Part shown: positions 18,139 through 27,060 of the stretch, in pieces
Layout: each line of letters begins with the position of its first letter
Numbering within the stretch: position 1 is the first letter of the stretch
Source of the DNA: Cyanobacteria bacterium SIG26
Lineage (GTDB): Bacteria > Cyanobacteriota > Vampirovibrionia > Gastranaerophilales > Gastranaerophilaceae
Reading direction: 5' to 3'
Length of the DNA: 64,000 nucleotides
Assembly (NCBI GenBank): GCA_015152555.1
Contig: SUTS01000006.1
Coordinates: 1 to 64,000 of the forward strand
Translations under genes and position numbers: made by a program
The notes under the pieces: model-generated
The model's database searches: none
The model's input: only the letters and a program-made list of their open reading frames with translations
Told to the model about the DNA's origin: nothing

Positions 18139-18808
18139 AAGTACCTGCTTGAATATCTCTTATAATTTCGCCTTGATCCAATGTGATAACCCTTTTTCTA
18201 AAGTAGTCAACCATTGTGTGATCGTGCGTAGAAACGATTACTGTTATACCTCTTTGGTTGATTTGAGCAAGTATTTGCATAATCTCCATTGAGTTTTTAG
18301 GGTCTAAGTTTCCTGTCGGTTCATCTGCAATAAGTAGTGGCGGACCATTTACGATTGCTCGTGCTATTCCGACCCTTTGTTGTTCGCCGCCAGAAAGTTC
18401 TGTAGGTTTTGCGTTTTTCTTTTCATATAAACCTACTATTTTTAAAGCTCCGTTTACACGAGCGTCAATTTCTTTACTGCTTATACCTAATGTTCTTATT
18501 ACATAAGCAACATTATCATATACTGTTTGATTTTGTAAAAGTTTATAATCTTGAAAAACAATACCCATGCATCTTCTTAAGCTAGGAATGTTTTTAGTTG
18601 CAATGTTTGCAACATTTATTCCACCGATTGAGATAATACCGCTTGTCGGTTTTTCTTCACAATAGAGGAGTTTCATAAGTGTTGATTTTCCCGCTCCTGA
18701 TGCACCTACTATAAACACAAATTCGCCGGAATTTATTTCAAGATTTACGTTTTTTAAAGCGCAATGGTCGTTTTTATATCTTTTGGTAACGTTTTGAAAT
18801 GTTATCAT
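18131..18808 (-). CDS. ftsE: Cell division ATP-binding protein FtsE
   Basis: 225 residues, a single ABC ATPase domain. Walker A is GASGAGKST, the signature is LSGGEQQRVGIARA, Walker B is LLIADEPTGNLD and the switch His is in VSTHD. It partners with FtsX, whose start it overlaps. Its ATG overlaps the last base of the upstream transketolase half, so the three genes are tightly coupled. Confidence 0.95.
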   Translation of the reverse strand: MITFQNVTKRYKNDHCALKNVNLEINSGEFVFIVGASGAGKSTLMKLLYCEEKPTSGIISIGGINVANIATKNIPSLRRCMGIVFQDYKLLQNQTVYDNVAYVIRTLGISSKEIDARVNGALKIVGLYEKKNAKPTELSGGEQQRVGIARAIVNGPPLLIADEPTGNLDPKNSMEIMQILAQINQRGITVIVSTHDHTMVDYFRKRVITLDQGEIIRDIQAGTYE

Positions 18809-19770
18809 TATATATTTCCTTGTTCTTTTTTGTACATTGTTCGGATTCTTTTAGCTAAAGTTTTTGCGTCTAATCCGTAGTATTCTATAAGTTCATCAGA
18901 TTTACCGCTTTGCCCGAACTCGTCATGAATTCCTACTCTATAAACTTTTGCAGGATATCTGCTTGCGAGTGTCTCACAAATGGCAGAGCCTAATCCGCCA
19001 ATAATTGAGTGATTTTCAACGGTAACTGCGAATTTTGTTTTTTTAACACTGTCAATAATAGTTTGAAAATCTAACGGTTTAATAACCGGAACGTTTATAA
19101 CTTCAACAGAAATGCCATCCTCTTTTAATTCTTCTGCTGCTAAAAGTACTTCAGCTAATGTTTCGCCGTTTGTAAATACCGAAACGTCAGTACCTTCTTC
19201 TAATACAACTGCTTTATGAATGTTAAAATGGTAATGTTCGTCAAAAATATCGGGCACATTACATCTTGAAATTCTTATATACATTGGTCCGTCGTGTAAC
19301 GCGGCATATTTTATAACTTCTTCACATTCTCTGCAGTCTGCAGGAACAATAACTGTCATGTGCGGAATATTTCTCATTAACGATATATCTTCTAAAGCTT
19401 GGTGTGTTGCACCATCTTCACCTACAGTAACTCCACCGTGTGTTCCGATAATTTTAACATTAAAATCCGGATAACAAACCGCATTTCTGATTTGGTCGTA
19501 TGTTCTGCCGGTTGCGAACATAGCAAAACTGGCAATAAAAGGAATTTTTCCTTCTGAAGCTAATCCCGCAGCGGTAGCAACCATGTCTTGTTCCGCAATT
19601 CCGCAATCGAAAAACCTATTTGGAAACTTATCTCCAAACATTTTTGTCTGTGTCGAGCATGCTAAATCCGCATCCATGACTACAATTTTTTCGTTATATT
19701 CTCCAATTTCGGTTAATGTTTTACCGAAAGCTTTTCTAATCGAAGTCTTCTTGTTTTTATCTATTTTCAT
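18808..19770 (-). CDS. Transketolase, C-terminal subunit (split enzyme)
   Basis: 320 residues, equal to the pyrimidine-binding plus C-terminal domains of transketolase. Visible family features are the invariant Glu region RFFDCGIAEQDMVATAAGLA, the substrate loop GTHGGVTVGEDGATHQALEDI, and the C-terminal regulatory domain. It lacks the diphosphate-binding N-terminal half, which is encoded separately at 56496-57320 on the other strand. Together they would shuttle two-carbon units between sugar phosphates. Here the gene heads the ftsE-ftsX run. The ATG at 19770 follows GAGGATAT. DXP synthase is excluded because that enzyme is one chain of about 620 residues. Confidence 0.88.
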   Translation of the reverse strand: MKIDKNKKTSIRKAFGKTLTEIGEYNEKIVVMDADLACSTQTKMFGDKFPNRFFDCGIAEQDMVATAAGLASEGKIPFIASFAMFATGRTYDQIRNAVCYPDFNVKIIGTHGGVTVGEDGATHQALEDISLMRNIPHMTVIVPADCRECEEVIKYAALHDGPMYIRISRCNVPDIFDEHYHFNIHKAVVLEEGTDVSVFTNGETLAEVLLAAEELKEDGISVEVINVPVIKPLDFQTIIDSVKKTKFAVTVENHSIIGGLGSAICETLASRYPAKVYRVGIHDEFGQSGKSDELIEYYGLDAKTLAKRIRTMYKKEQGNI

Positions 19771-20028
19771 CTATATCCTCAAGTATATACTGTGTTCTGA
19801 CTAATTTAGATATCCTCTTGTTTTGATTTTAGCATAAATATTCATTTGATTCCAATTTGTAATAATTTCTTGTCAGTGTTTTTTTATAACCCTGTTATAT
19901 CAATGTTTTTGCTTATATTTGTGAAGTTTTGTTAAAAATTATTTAAAAATTAGCAATATTTTTTCTTTAGCAACATTTAAACGGTAGAATGGTTATAGAC
20001 TCTAAATAGTAGAAGAAAGGAAAATCTC

Positions 20029-21129
20029 ATGATTCAATCACCATATGCACCATTTAATCCATGTGCGGTGCAAACACAGCCGATGTATGCGTCAGCCCCA
20101 CAAACGCAAAATCCAAATTATAATGCTGTAAAAATTGATATTCACAATCCGACTGTAGGTACTCAAGCTCCTCAAGCTCAATATCAACCTGCAACTCCGG
20201 TTTATACATATCCTCAGGCTCCAATTTATACATATCCGCAAGCTCCGGTATATCCTCCAATATATCCTCCTGTTTGCCCAATGCCTCCACAAATTCCGGT
20301 ACAACCTCCTGTTGTTGAAGTTCCTCCAGTGGACGTATCTCCTGTGGAAGTTCCTACAGCAACGGCTACTGCTCCTGCAGTAAATACTCCAGCTCCGGTG
20401 ATTGTTCCTCCAACTATTACAACAACTGAGCCGGCTGCAGCTACTCCTGCACCTGTAGCAACTCAACCTGCTGATGTTGCACCTGTGCAAACTCCTGAGA
20501 TTGTTCCAGCAGAAACAGTAGCTCCTCAAGTTGACTTGAACGCATTTATTTCAAAGTTAGCTAATCCTGATTTCGAAACTCAAGCAGCAGGTATGGAAGA
20601 TATCGCAAAATTAGTTAAGGAAGCTCCGGAAAAAGCTACTGAGTTAGTTGATTCAAAAGTGTTTGATGCATTAACAAATATTGTTAACTTTGATTCATCA
20701 GCATTAGAAGGTCCTACAGCAGAACAAGTTGCGGCTAGAGAAAAAATTCTTGCAGGAAAAACTGATGTGACAGAAGCTGAAAAAACTTTAGCAAATACAA
20801 TTACACCAAAAGAATTGGCTGAAAGAAATAAAAGCTACGCATTATTTACTTCAGCAATTATGCAAAAATTATATAGCGATGAAGTAACTCGTTTAACAAA
20901 TAATACAGTACCTCTAACTGAGTTACCTGGTATTATGACAACAATCGACAACTTGAAAGATAACCCAAGCCCAATGGTTAGAGCATCAGCTATTGAAGCT
21001 TTGAGTTTCATCCAAAACCCTGCTTACAAAAAAGATTTGACAACTGTATTTACAATTGCTCAAAACGATTCTGATCAAGGCGTTGCGGATTCTGCGAAAA
21101 TCGCTTTAGAAAAATTAAATCAAATATAA
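20029..21129 (+). CDS. Pro-rich protein with C-terminal HEAT-like helices, unknown function
   Basis: 366 residues. Residues 1-165 are low complexity, rich in Pro, Ala, Val, Thr and Tyr with repeats such as YTYPQAP and YPPI. Residues about 168-366 are alpha-helical; the segment MVRASAIEALSFIQN and the last helices resemble HEAT repeats, which bind other proteins. No signal peptide is seen, so a cytoplasmic scaffold is the simplest reading. The start is firm: AAGGA lies shortly before the ATG. It stands alone, divergent from the transketolase operon, and ends at a clear bidirectional terminator. No named family was recognised. Confidence 0.7.
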   Translation: MIQSPYAPFNPCAVQTQPMYASAPQTQNPNYNAVKIDIHNPTVGTQAPQAQYQPATPVYTYPQAPIYTYPQAPVYPPIYPPVCPMPPQIPVQPPVVEVPPVDVSPVEVPTATATAPAVNTPAPVIVPPTITTTEPAAATPAPVATQPADVAPVQTPEIVPAETVAPQVDLNAFISKLANPDFETQAAGMEDIAKLVKEAPEKATELVDSKVFDALTNIVNFDSSALEGPTAEQVAAREKILAGKTDVTEAEKTLANTITPKELAERNKSYALFTSAIMQKLYSDEVTRLTNNTVPLTELPGIMTTIDNLKDNPSPMVRASAIEALSFIQNPAYKKDLTTVFTIAQNDSDQGVADSAKIALEKLNQI

Positions 21130-21170
21130 TTTGATTTATAATCAAGAAATTCCTTTCTTTAAATAAAATA

Positions 21171-21193
21171 AAGCCCCTGCAAAGGGGCTTTTA
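21171..21193. terminator. Bidirectional terminator between convergent genes
   Basis: aagcccc and ggggctt form a 7 bp GC-rich stem (21171-21190) followed by TTTT on the plus strand; on the minus strand the A-rich flank gives tttattttattt. It serves both the Pro-rich gene and the convergent acyltransferase operon. Confidence 0.85.
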
Positions 21194-21214
21194 ATTATAT
21201 TTTAAAAACCAAAC

Positions 21215-21919
21215 TTAAACAATACTTTCTTCTTTTGCCAAGTTAGGATTTGGTGTGCAATTTTCATAATCAGCCATTTCAGAAATTTGTTTGCACCATT
21301 CGTAGATAATTTCATCTTCGTTTAGCTTATGCGAGATGGGTTTACCTACTTTGATTGTTACGTTACGTCTTGTGAAAGGGAAAAGTTTTGGATATCCATC
21401 CCAATCTGCAATTGCCACGGGAACAACATCAGCGTTTGCCTTTTTGGCAATTATGGCAAATCCTTTTTTTATATCTTCGAGTTTGCCATAAGGTCTTGTT
21501 CCTCCTTGTGGGAATATCCCTAATGACCATGTAGTTCCGACAATATCTCTAACTGTTTTAAATGTTGCAATTTCTGGTTTTGTTCTATCAACAGCAAATG
21601 CTCCAAGTCTTTTAACAATCCAATTTAATTTTTCATCGGGTTCAAAAAGTTCTTTCTTTGCCATAAATGCGACGGGACAAAATGCTGCCATAGCAACCAT
21701 TGGGGGGTCTAATATGGAAACGTGGTTACCTGCATACATATATTTACCTTGTTTTGCTTGTCTTGGCGGTATATTTTCTCTTCCGATGATTTTATAATTA
21801 TAAAAAATGTTAAAGAAAGTGTACACTACACCAAGAAGAAAAGTCATAAAAAACAATGTTCTAAACCAATTATATTCTTTTGCGTATCTTCGGTTGAAAT
21901 TTCTGACTTGCTTAGTCAT
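21215..21919 (-). CDS. PlsC-like 1-acylglycerol-3-phosphate acyltransferase (second of pair)
   Basis: 234 residues. One N-terminal hydrophobic segment (about 20-40) anchors the enzyme in the inner membrane. Motif I is NHVSILDPP (the HxxxxD catalytic pair) and the glycerol-phosphate binding motif is FPQGGTRPYGK. The family transfers an acyl chain to lysophosphatidic acid or related lysolipids. It overlaps the preceding PlsC-like gene by 8 bp, so the two are translated together. Which one is the main phospholipid enzyme cannot be told. Confidence 0.87.
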   Translation of the reverse strand: MTKQVRNFNRRYAKEYNWFRTLFFMTFLLGVVYTFFNIFYNYKIIGRENIPPRQAKQGKYMYAGNHVSILDPPMVAMAAFCPVAFMAKKELFEPDEKLNWIVKRLGAFAVDRTKPEIATFKTVRDIVGTTWSLGIFPQGGTRPYGKLEDIKKGFAIIAKKANADVVPVAIADWDGYPKLFPFTRRNVTIKVGKPISHKLNEDEIIYEWCKQISEMADYENCTPNPNLAKEESIV

Positions 21920-22583
21920 TTTGGTTCTCCTCGCAATTATCTTCTATATACTTGTATCCTGTTAAGTTTTGGATTGATTCAATCCATTTTTCTTTTACCA
22001 ATTCAGTGTTTTTATCATAAGGGATTATTTCTCCAATGTTAATAATGATTTTACCGGTAAAAGGTATGTGTTTATTTTCTTCGGTTCCTAATATGCCGAC
22101 AGGCAAGATATTGCATTTTGTAAGTTTTGCTATGCCTGCAAAACCGCTGGTTACACCTCTGATTTCTCCGGGAATTCCGCGAGTTCCTTGAGGAAATATG
22201 CCTAAAACCCAGGAGCTATCTTTTATTATTTTGGCGGTTTTAATTGTGGATGGTCCAAGATTTTCTCTATCTACCGCAAATGCTCCTAACCAATCAAGCC
22301 ACCATCTAATAAATGGGATATCAAAAAGTTCCTTTTTTGCCATAAAAGCAACTCTTCTTGGCATAACTGCTCCCATCATTGGAGGATCCAACGTAGATAA
22401 GTGATTTGGACAAACGATGTAATTATTGTCTTTTGGTATATTTTCTTTTCCGTGAATTTCTATTCTATAAATTAGTTTCAATCTGGTCATATAACCAATT
22501 TTACACACAATCCATTGGAATATAGTTCGCCAAATATTATATTGCGAAGCTTTTTTTGTGGAATATTTTTCTTTCTTAATCAT
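21912..22583 (-). CDS. PlsC-like 1-acylglycerol-3-phosphate acyltransferase (first of pair)
   Basis: 223 residues, paralogous to the gene at 21215. Motif I is NHLSTLDPP and the substrate motif is FPQGTRGIPGE. A single hydrophobic segment precedes motif I. Having two tandem PlsC-like enzymes suggests different acyl or lysolipid preferences; a lipid-A-type or ornithine-lipid substrate cannot be excluded. The start at 22583 lies about 110 bp from the divergent phosphohexomutase start. Confidence 0.87.
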   Translation of the reverse strand: MIKKEKYSTKKASQYNIWRTIFQWIVCKIGYMTRLKLIYRIEIHGKENIPKDNNYIVCPNHLSTLDPPMMGAVMPRRVAFMAKKELFDIPFIRWWLDWLGAFAVDRENLGPSTIKTAKIIKDSSWVLGIFPQGTRGIPGEIRGVTSGFAGIAKLTKCNILPVGILGTEENKHIPFTGKIIINIGEIIPYDKNTELVKEKWIESIQNLTGYKYIEDNCEENQND

Positions 22584-22693
22584 AAATTAACTCTCCCAAC
22601 TCTGTAATATTTTTATTATACATGAAAATTAAAATTAGTTCTATTTATTAATTTCTGTTTGAGGTATTATGATAAAAAGTGGAGGGCTAAATT

Positions 22694-24970
22694 GTGACAT
22701 TATTAAAATCTGATATTGCATTAGAAAACGAATTATTTAAGAGTGTTTATGAGAAGACGCCAGATTATATTAAATCTTTAGATTTAATGAATTTTGATAA
22801 TGAAGGTGAGTTTTCATTTATTTTAAAAAAGGCTCATTTGTTGCCGTATGATTCTGTTGAAAATCCTGAGGGTTTGAATTTAGAAGAGTGGTTTGCAGGT
22901 TATGCTAAGGAAGCAAAAGTTTCAACTGCGGGGATTAGGGGTCCTCAAAATATTTTATACCCGCAGGATACAAGATTCCCTATAAATTTGGTTGGGATTG
23001 TGTTAGCGACTTTAGCAAAAGCGCTTGTTGCGGTTGACAAATACCCAAATAAAAGAATTGTAAAAGTTGCAGGTTGTGAGGTTAGGTATAATTCTAAGTT
23101 GTTTTTAGATGCAATTGCTCGAATTCAAGCTGCAAACGGTATTGAGACATTGGTTCCGGAAGGTAGAAAAACTATTCCAATTTGGTTAGCTTCCTTCCTA
23201 GCTTTCAAATTGGATTTGTTAGGTGGTGAATATATTACATCAAGTCACGGTATTTCAGTAAAGAATGCAACAAAAGATTTAAATTCTCAAGGTAGTCAGT
23301 ATCTTCCTGAAGAATCAATGGAATTTGTAAATAAGATACAGGAAATTTTTGATTTAGTGCGCAAAAATGGTTCATACGAAATTAAAATTGCTGCAAAAAA
23401 TAATCCGTTAATCAATGAAAAAACTATGGCTGTTATTGATGATGGGGTTGACTTATATGTAGATTATTTAAAATCTGGTGTTGCAAAAGATGTGAATTTG
23501 GATTTGATAAAATCTTTCAATGAAAAGATTATTATCGAAAACGTGGGCGGTTCTGCATATAGAACACTATCAAGAGTGTTGAAAAAACTTTCAATTGAGG
23601 ATAAATTCGATTGGTTTAATACTGAGGAAGATCCGTTTTTCCACTCTATTGGGAAGTATGACATTACGCCAAAAGGAGAAAAAGCTTTTTATGATTATTC
23701 TGTTGATGCGACAGTATTGGCTAAAAGGTCTGACGGTACAAAATATTTCCCTGTAATTGAGACCTTACATTATGATAAAAAACTTGTCGAATACCCTATA
23801 GGTACGGTTGTTTTAATTACCGATCCTGATCATGACAGGTTGACTATTACTCAAACAGAATCGGTGGATAGAATTCCTGAATTGGAAAATTTAGGTGTTG
23901 ACTATATAAAATTAACTGATAAATCTATATTGACGGTATTTACTGCAAATCAAGCCTTTTTACTTTTGATGGATTTTTGGGCAAAACAGTTAAAAATAGA
24001 AGGTTTATGGGATAATCATCCAAGATTTATGATAAAGACTACTGCATCTGCGCTTTCTTGGGACGAATGGGCCGCGAAAAACGGCGTCAATGTTGTTAAT
24101 GTCCCTGTTGGATTTAAAGAAATTGCAAATATTATGAAGAAGGTAGAATTAAAATTGAAAACGTCACCTAATTCTGATGTGATTATAGATGATGTGTTTG
24201 GAAATTCAATAAATTTAGGTATTAATCCAAGACTAGTATTTGCGGGTGAAGAATCCGGCGGTATGATTATGGGTACTGAAGATTTGATTAAATCACAAAA
24301 TGGTCGTTTAGCGGTTGCAATGAGAGAAAAAAGTGCAACTGAAGCGATTATTGTAGCATCTGCGCTTGTTGCAAAATTGGCTGATGATGGAATTTATTTA
24401 TCTCAGTACTTAGATAATGTGTTTAATGATAATAATATTATCGGGCGTTTTGATACTCGAGTAGATATTGCATATTATAATGAATCTGAGCCTGATATTA
24501 ATAAATTAAAAGAAGCTAAAGTTGAAGGTGAAACTTTGAGAACTAAAAACGATATGTTCTACTTGTCTTTGGCTATTGCTAAGCGCAAAGGTTTGATTTC
24601 TATAGAAGATATAAAAAGTATTTTGAATGATAAATTTGCTCAAGATGGTTTAAATTTTGATAACTTAAAATCTGTTAAATTTGTCGGTGATGGTACTTAT
24701 TTGGAATTTGACGATAAGTATATTGAAATTCGTCCGTCAGGTACTGATGCAAAAACAAAAGCTTATGGCGGTGGATTAAATAAGGCTGATATCGAAAAAT
24801 ATGCAGGCGTTTTGGGTAATTATTCGGGTGATAGAACTGAATTGCATATCAAATTAGTAGATGAAGGTATTTATAATTCTTGCAAGGATTTGGCGATGGA
24901 TTATTATTTAGCGTTTGTTGATAAAGATGCAAATAATGAGCTTTTCGAAATTCCTGAATATAAGTTTTAA
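22694..24970 (+). CDS. Large phosphohexomutase (phosphoglucomutase/phosphomannomutase family)
   Basis: 758 residues, longer than the usual 450-600. The start is GTG, chosen because GGAGGG lies 7 nt before it. Three of the four family motifs are clear: metal-binding DPDHDR, sugar-binding GEESGG, and phosphate-binding RPSGT near the C-terminus. The phosphoserine loop reads TSSHGISVKNATKD instead of TASHNP, keeping Ser-His but not Asn-Pro. The early segment STAGIRGP fits the start of domain 1. It probably interconverts hexose 1- and 6-phosphates for glycogen or envelope sugars; the altered loop leaves the exact substrate open. Confidence 0.82.
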   Translation: MTLLKSDIALENELFKSVYEKTPDYIKSLDLMNFDNEGEFSFILKKAHLLPYDSVENPEGLNLEEWFAGYAKEAKVSTAGIRGPQNILYPQDTRFPINLVGIVLATLAKALVAVDKYPNKRIVKVAGCEVRYNSKLFLDAIARIQAANGIETLVPEGRKTIPIWLASFLAFKLDLLGGEYITSSHGISVKNATKDLNSQGSQYLPEESMEFVNKIQEIFDLVRKNGSYEIKIAAKNNPLINEKTMAVIDDGVDLYVDYLKSGVAKDVNLDLIKSFNEKIIIENVGGSAYRTLSRVLKKLSIEDKFDWFNTEEDPFFHSIGKYDITPKGEKAFYDYSVDATVLAKRSDGTKYFPVIETLHYDKKLVEYPIGTVVLITDPDHDRLTITQTESVDRIPELENLGVDYIKLTDKSILTVFTANQAFLLLMDFWAKQLKIEGLWDNHPRFMIKTTASALSWDEWAAKNGVNVVNVPVGFKEIANIMKKVELKLKTSPNSDVIIDDVFGNSINLGINPRLVFAGEESGGMIMGTEDLIKSQNGRLAVAMREKSATEAIIVASALVAKLADDGIYLSQYLDNVFNDNNIIGRFDTRVDIAYYNESEPDINKLKEAKVEGETLRTKNDMFYLSLAIAKRKGLISIEDIKSILNDKFAQDGLNFDNLKSVKFVGDGTYLEFDDKYIEIRPSGTDAKTKAYGGGLNKADIEKYAGVLGNYSGDRTELHIKLVDEGIYNSCKDLAMDYYLAFVDKDANNELFEIPEYKF

Positions 24971-24975
24971 GTAAG

Positions 24976-25001
24976 GCGGCTATAATAGCCGCTTTTGTTT
25001 T
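24976..25001 (+). terminator. Rho-independent terminator after the phosphohexomutase
   Basis: gcggcta (24976-24982) and tagccgc (24986-24992) form a perfect 7 bp stem with a 3 nt loop, followed by ttttgtttt. Confidence 0.85.
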
Positions 25002-25050
25002 GGCAATTTTTTGTCGCAAAAATACTTTATATATTTATAGAAAGTATTTT

Positions 25051-26973
25051 ATGGTAAACATGTCCAGGATAACAAATTTAATATCTGATACTTGTCGGAC
25101 GATATCTTACAAGGTTTCTTCGCTGACTAAATCTGATGTAGTATCCTCAAAGCCGGTATTAAAGGAATTGCCGGAGGCGGACCATTTTGTTTATGATTTT
25201 GATGATTATTGGTATAATTTTTTCGCTAAAGATACAATGGTTGAGGTTGGTTTACACAATAATGTTAAATTGACAAAAATGTTTGCTATGACTGATATGC
25301 CAAGAGATTATTTAAAAATGGAAACTTTGGCAAATAATGTTAAGCAAATTGGCGATAAGAAAGTGGTTGAAGATATTTTAACTTATTTTAATTTTGATGC
25401 CAATGCAAAAAGAGAAGCAGGTGCGTTTGAGTCAATACTTAATATTGTTGCAGAATCTCCGGAATTATATAATAAAGTCTCTCGTTTAAAAGATTTAAAT
25501 TGGTTTATGTTAGAGAGTTATTTAAAGATGTTTAAAAATGCAAACGGAGATTTAAAAATATCAGATGATATTTTTGAGTCGTATGTGAAAATGTCTGAAT
25601 TAAATCCTGATTCTTATTCAAAATTTGGATTGCGTTCAATAAATAATTTCTTGAATTCAGATATTGCTGATGAAAAATTAGTTGCAGATTTTATCGCAAA
25701 GTTATCAGAGTCAAATGTAAAAAATTCGTCTTGGGGTAGGGTATTTCTAAATGTAAACGATTTAAATATATCTTATTTTAGAAAAGTTGTTGAAAATGGT
25801 GCATTCAACAACAAAACACTCTTAAAGCTTGAAATATATAAGGATTTGAAAGATGTAGGTAAGATTCAAGATAATAAGTTCTTCAATGAAATTTATGAGG
25901 GGATTTTTGCTCCTATATATAAATCTTTAATTAGCCATTATGCTAAAACACCTGAGGAGGCTTTTCTTATTGCTCGTGGTTTGGTTCAACAAAGTATAAA
26001 TGAACCCGAACTGTATAAATATATAAAGGATTGTGGAGTTTTGGATTTAGTTAAAAATGGTTTGGTGAAAAATGATTCTATAATTTCATTATCCGGTTCT
26101 GAAAAATATTTATCGGAATTTCTAGATGATATAAAATTGCTAAAATCAGGTAAAAATTTGATAAAATCTTTTGACTCACTTGATGATGTGTTGAAAAAGA
26201 CCACAAGTGGTGACGTTATTTCCGTAAAAGGGAAGATGTATATCAATAATAACGGTAAGTTAGAATCCTGGGATATGACAGAAGAACAATTTAACAGGTT
26301 ATTCCCGTTGGCAGATAGATTTGCTACTGCACAATCTTTTGGTGATTGTTATTTTATTTCTACAATGAATACTTTGTATCAAAATCCGAGAACAAGGGGG
26401 GCTTATTATAAATTATTTAAGCAAGTCGGTGATGATATTGTTGTAACAATTCCTGCGTATAAAGATTACGGTGGAGTTGTAAAATTCCCAAAAGGAGAAA
26501 TTATTACTGATATTAAAAATCAACATACAGTTAATGGCTCAAGGCATATTCAGATGTTAGAGCAGGCTTATTCAAGAGTTGCGTTTCGAAAAGGGGATAA
26601 GATTCCAAATCACAAAGATCCTCTTACAACCCCTGATTTAGCGTATCTTAGTTCCAGAATAACCGGTGGTAAAAATATTGATGTTGTTAATGACTTTTCA
26701 ATAGGTATTCCTTACAAAGGTAGTAGGCGATATCATTATGTTATTTTAAAGGATAAAACTCCGCCTGCTGATGTAATTACACAATTTGCTAATAATCCAA
26801 GGTATTTGATATTATATGGCGGGCAAGGGCACGCTATGGCTGTTCGCTCATTTGATGCTGAACGCAATATTGTAAAATTTACGGATCCTACTTGTCCTGC
26901 AATGATTAAAGAGGTGAGTTTGAAAGATTGGTGCGATAACGTTGCGAACATTGATTTAGTAAGAATTTCTTAA
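25051..26973 (+). CDS. Calpain-like (C2-type) cysteine protease candidate
   Basis: 640 residues from the ATG at 25051; an upstream in-frame start overlaps the preceding terminator and is not preferred. Residues 1-400 are mostly helical and not recognised. From about 425 the sequence follows the calpain core: Q428 and C433 in AQSFGDCYFIST, H594 in GGQGHAMAV, and D612 in FTDPTCP at the position of the third catalytic residue (Asn in classical calpains). No signal peptide or membrane segment was seen, so it is probably cytosolic or exported by another route. It is monocistronic, between a terminator and argS. Proteolysis is inferred from motif spacing only. Confidence 0.65.
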   Translation: MVNMSRITNLISDTCRTISYKVSSLTKSDVVSSKPVLKELPEADHFVYDFDDYWYNFFAKDTMVEVGLHNNVKLTKMFAMTDMPRDYLKMETLANNVKQIGDKKVVEDILTYFNFDANAKREAGAFESILNIVAESPELYNKVSRLKDLNWFMLESYLKMFKNANGDLKISDDIFESYVKMSELNPDSYSKFGLRSINNFLNSDIADEKLVADFIAKLSESNVKNSSWGRVFLNVNDLNISYFRKVVENGAFNNKTLLKLEIYKDLKDVGKIQDNKFFNEIYEGIFAPIYKSLISHYAKTPEEAFLIARGLVQQSINEPELYKYIKDCGVLDLVKNGLVKNDSIISLSGSEKYLSEFLDDIKLLKSGKNLIKSFDSLDDVLKKTTSGDVISVKGKMYINNNGKLESWDMTEEQFNRLFPLADRFATAQSFGDCYFISTMNTLYQNPRTRGAYYKLFKQVGDDIVVTIPAYKDYGGVVKFPKGEIITDIKNQHTVNGSRHIQMLEQAYSRVAFRKGDKIPNHKDPLTTPDLAYLSSRITGGKNIDVVNDFSIGIPYKGSRRYHYVILKDKTPPADVITQFANNPRYLILYGGQGHAMAVRSFDAERNIVKFTDPTCPAMIKEVSLKDWCDNVANIDLVRIS

Positions 26974-27060
26974 GTTTTTGTTCATATTTAATTTCTTATA
27001 CTTTCTGCAGACTATTTTTGTTATATAATTATTTCATTAGATAAGTTAATGAGGTTTGAT

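Noticed and set aside
19771..20028. Riboswitch or small RNA between the transketolase half and the Pro-rich gene
   Set aside because: The 258 bp are AT-rich with no stable conserved hairpin or aptamer motif that could be recognised.
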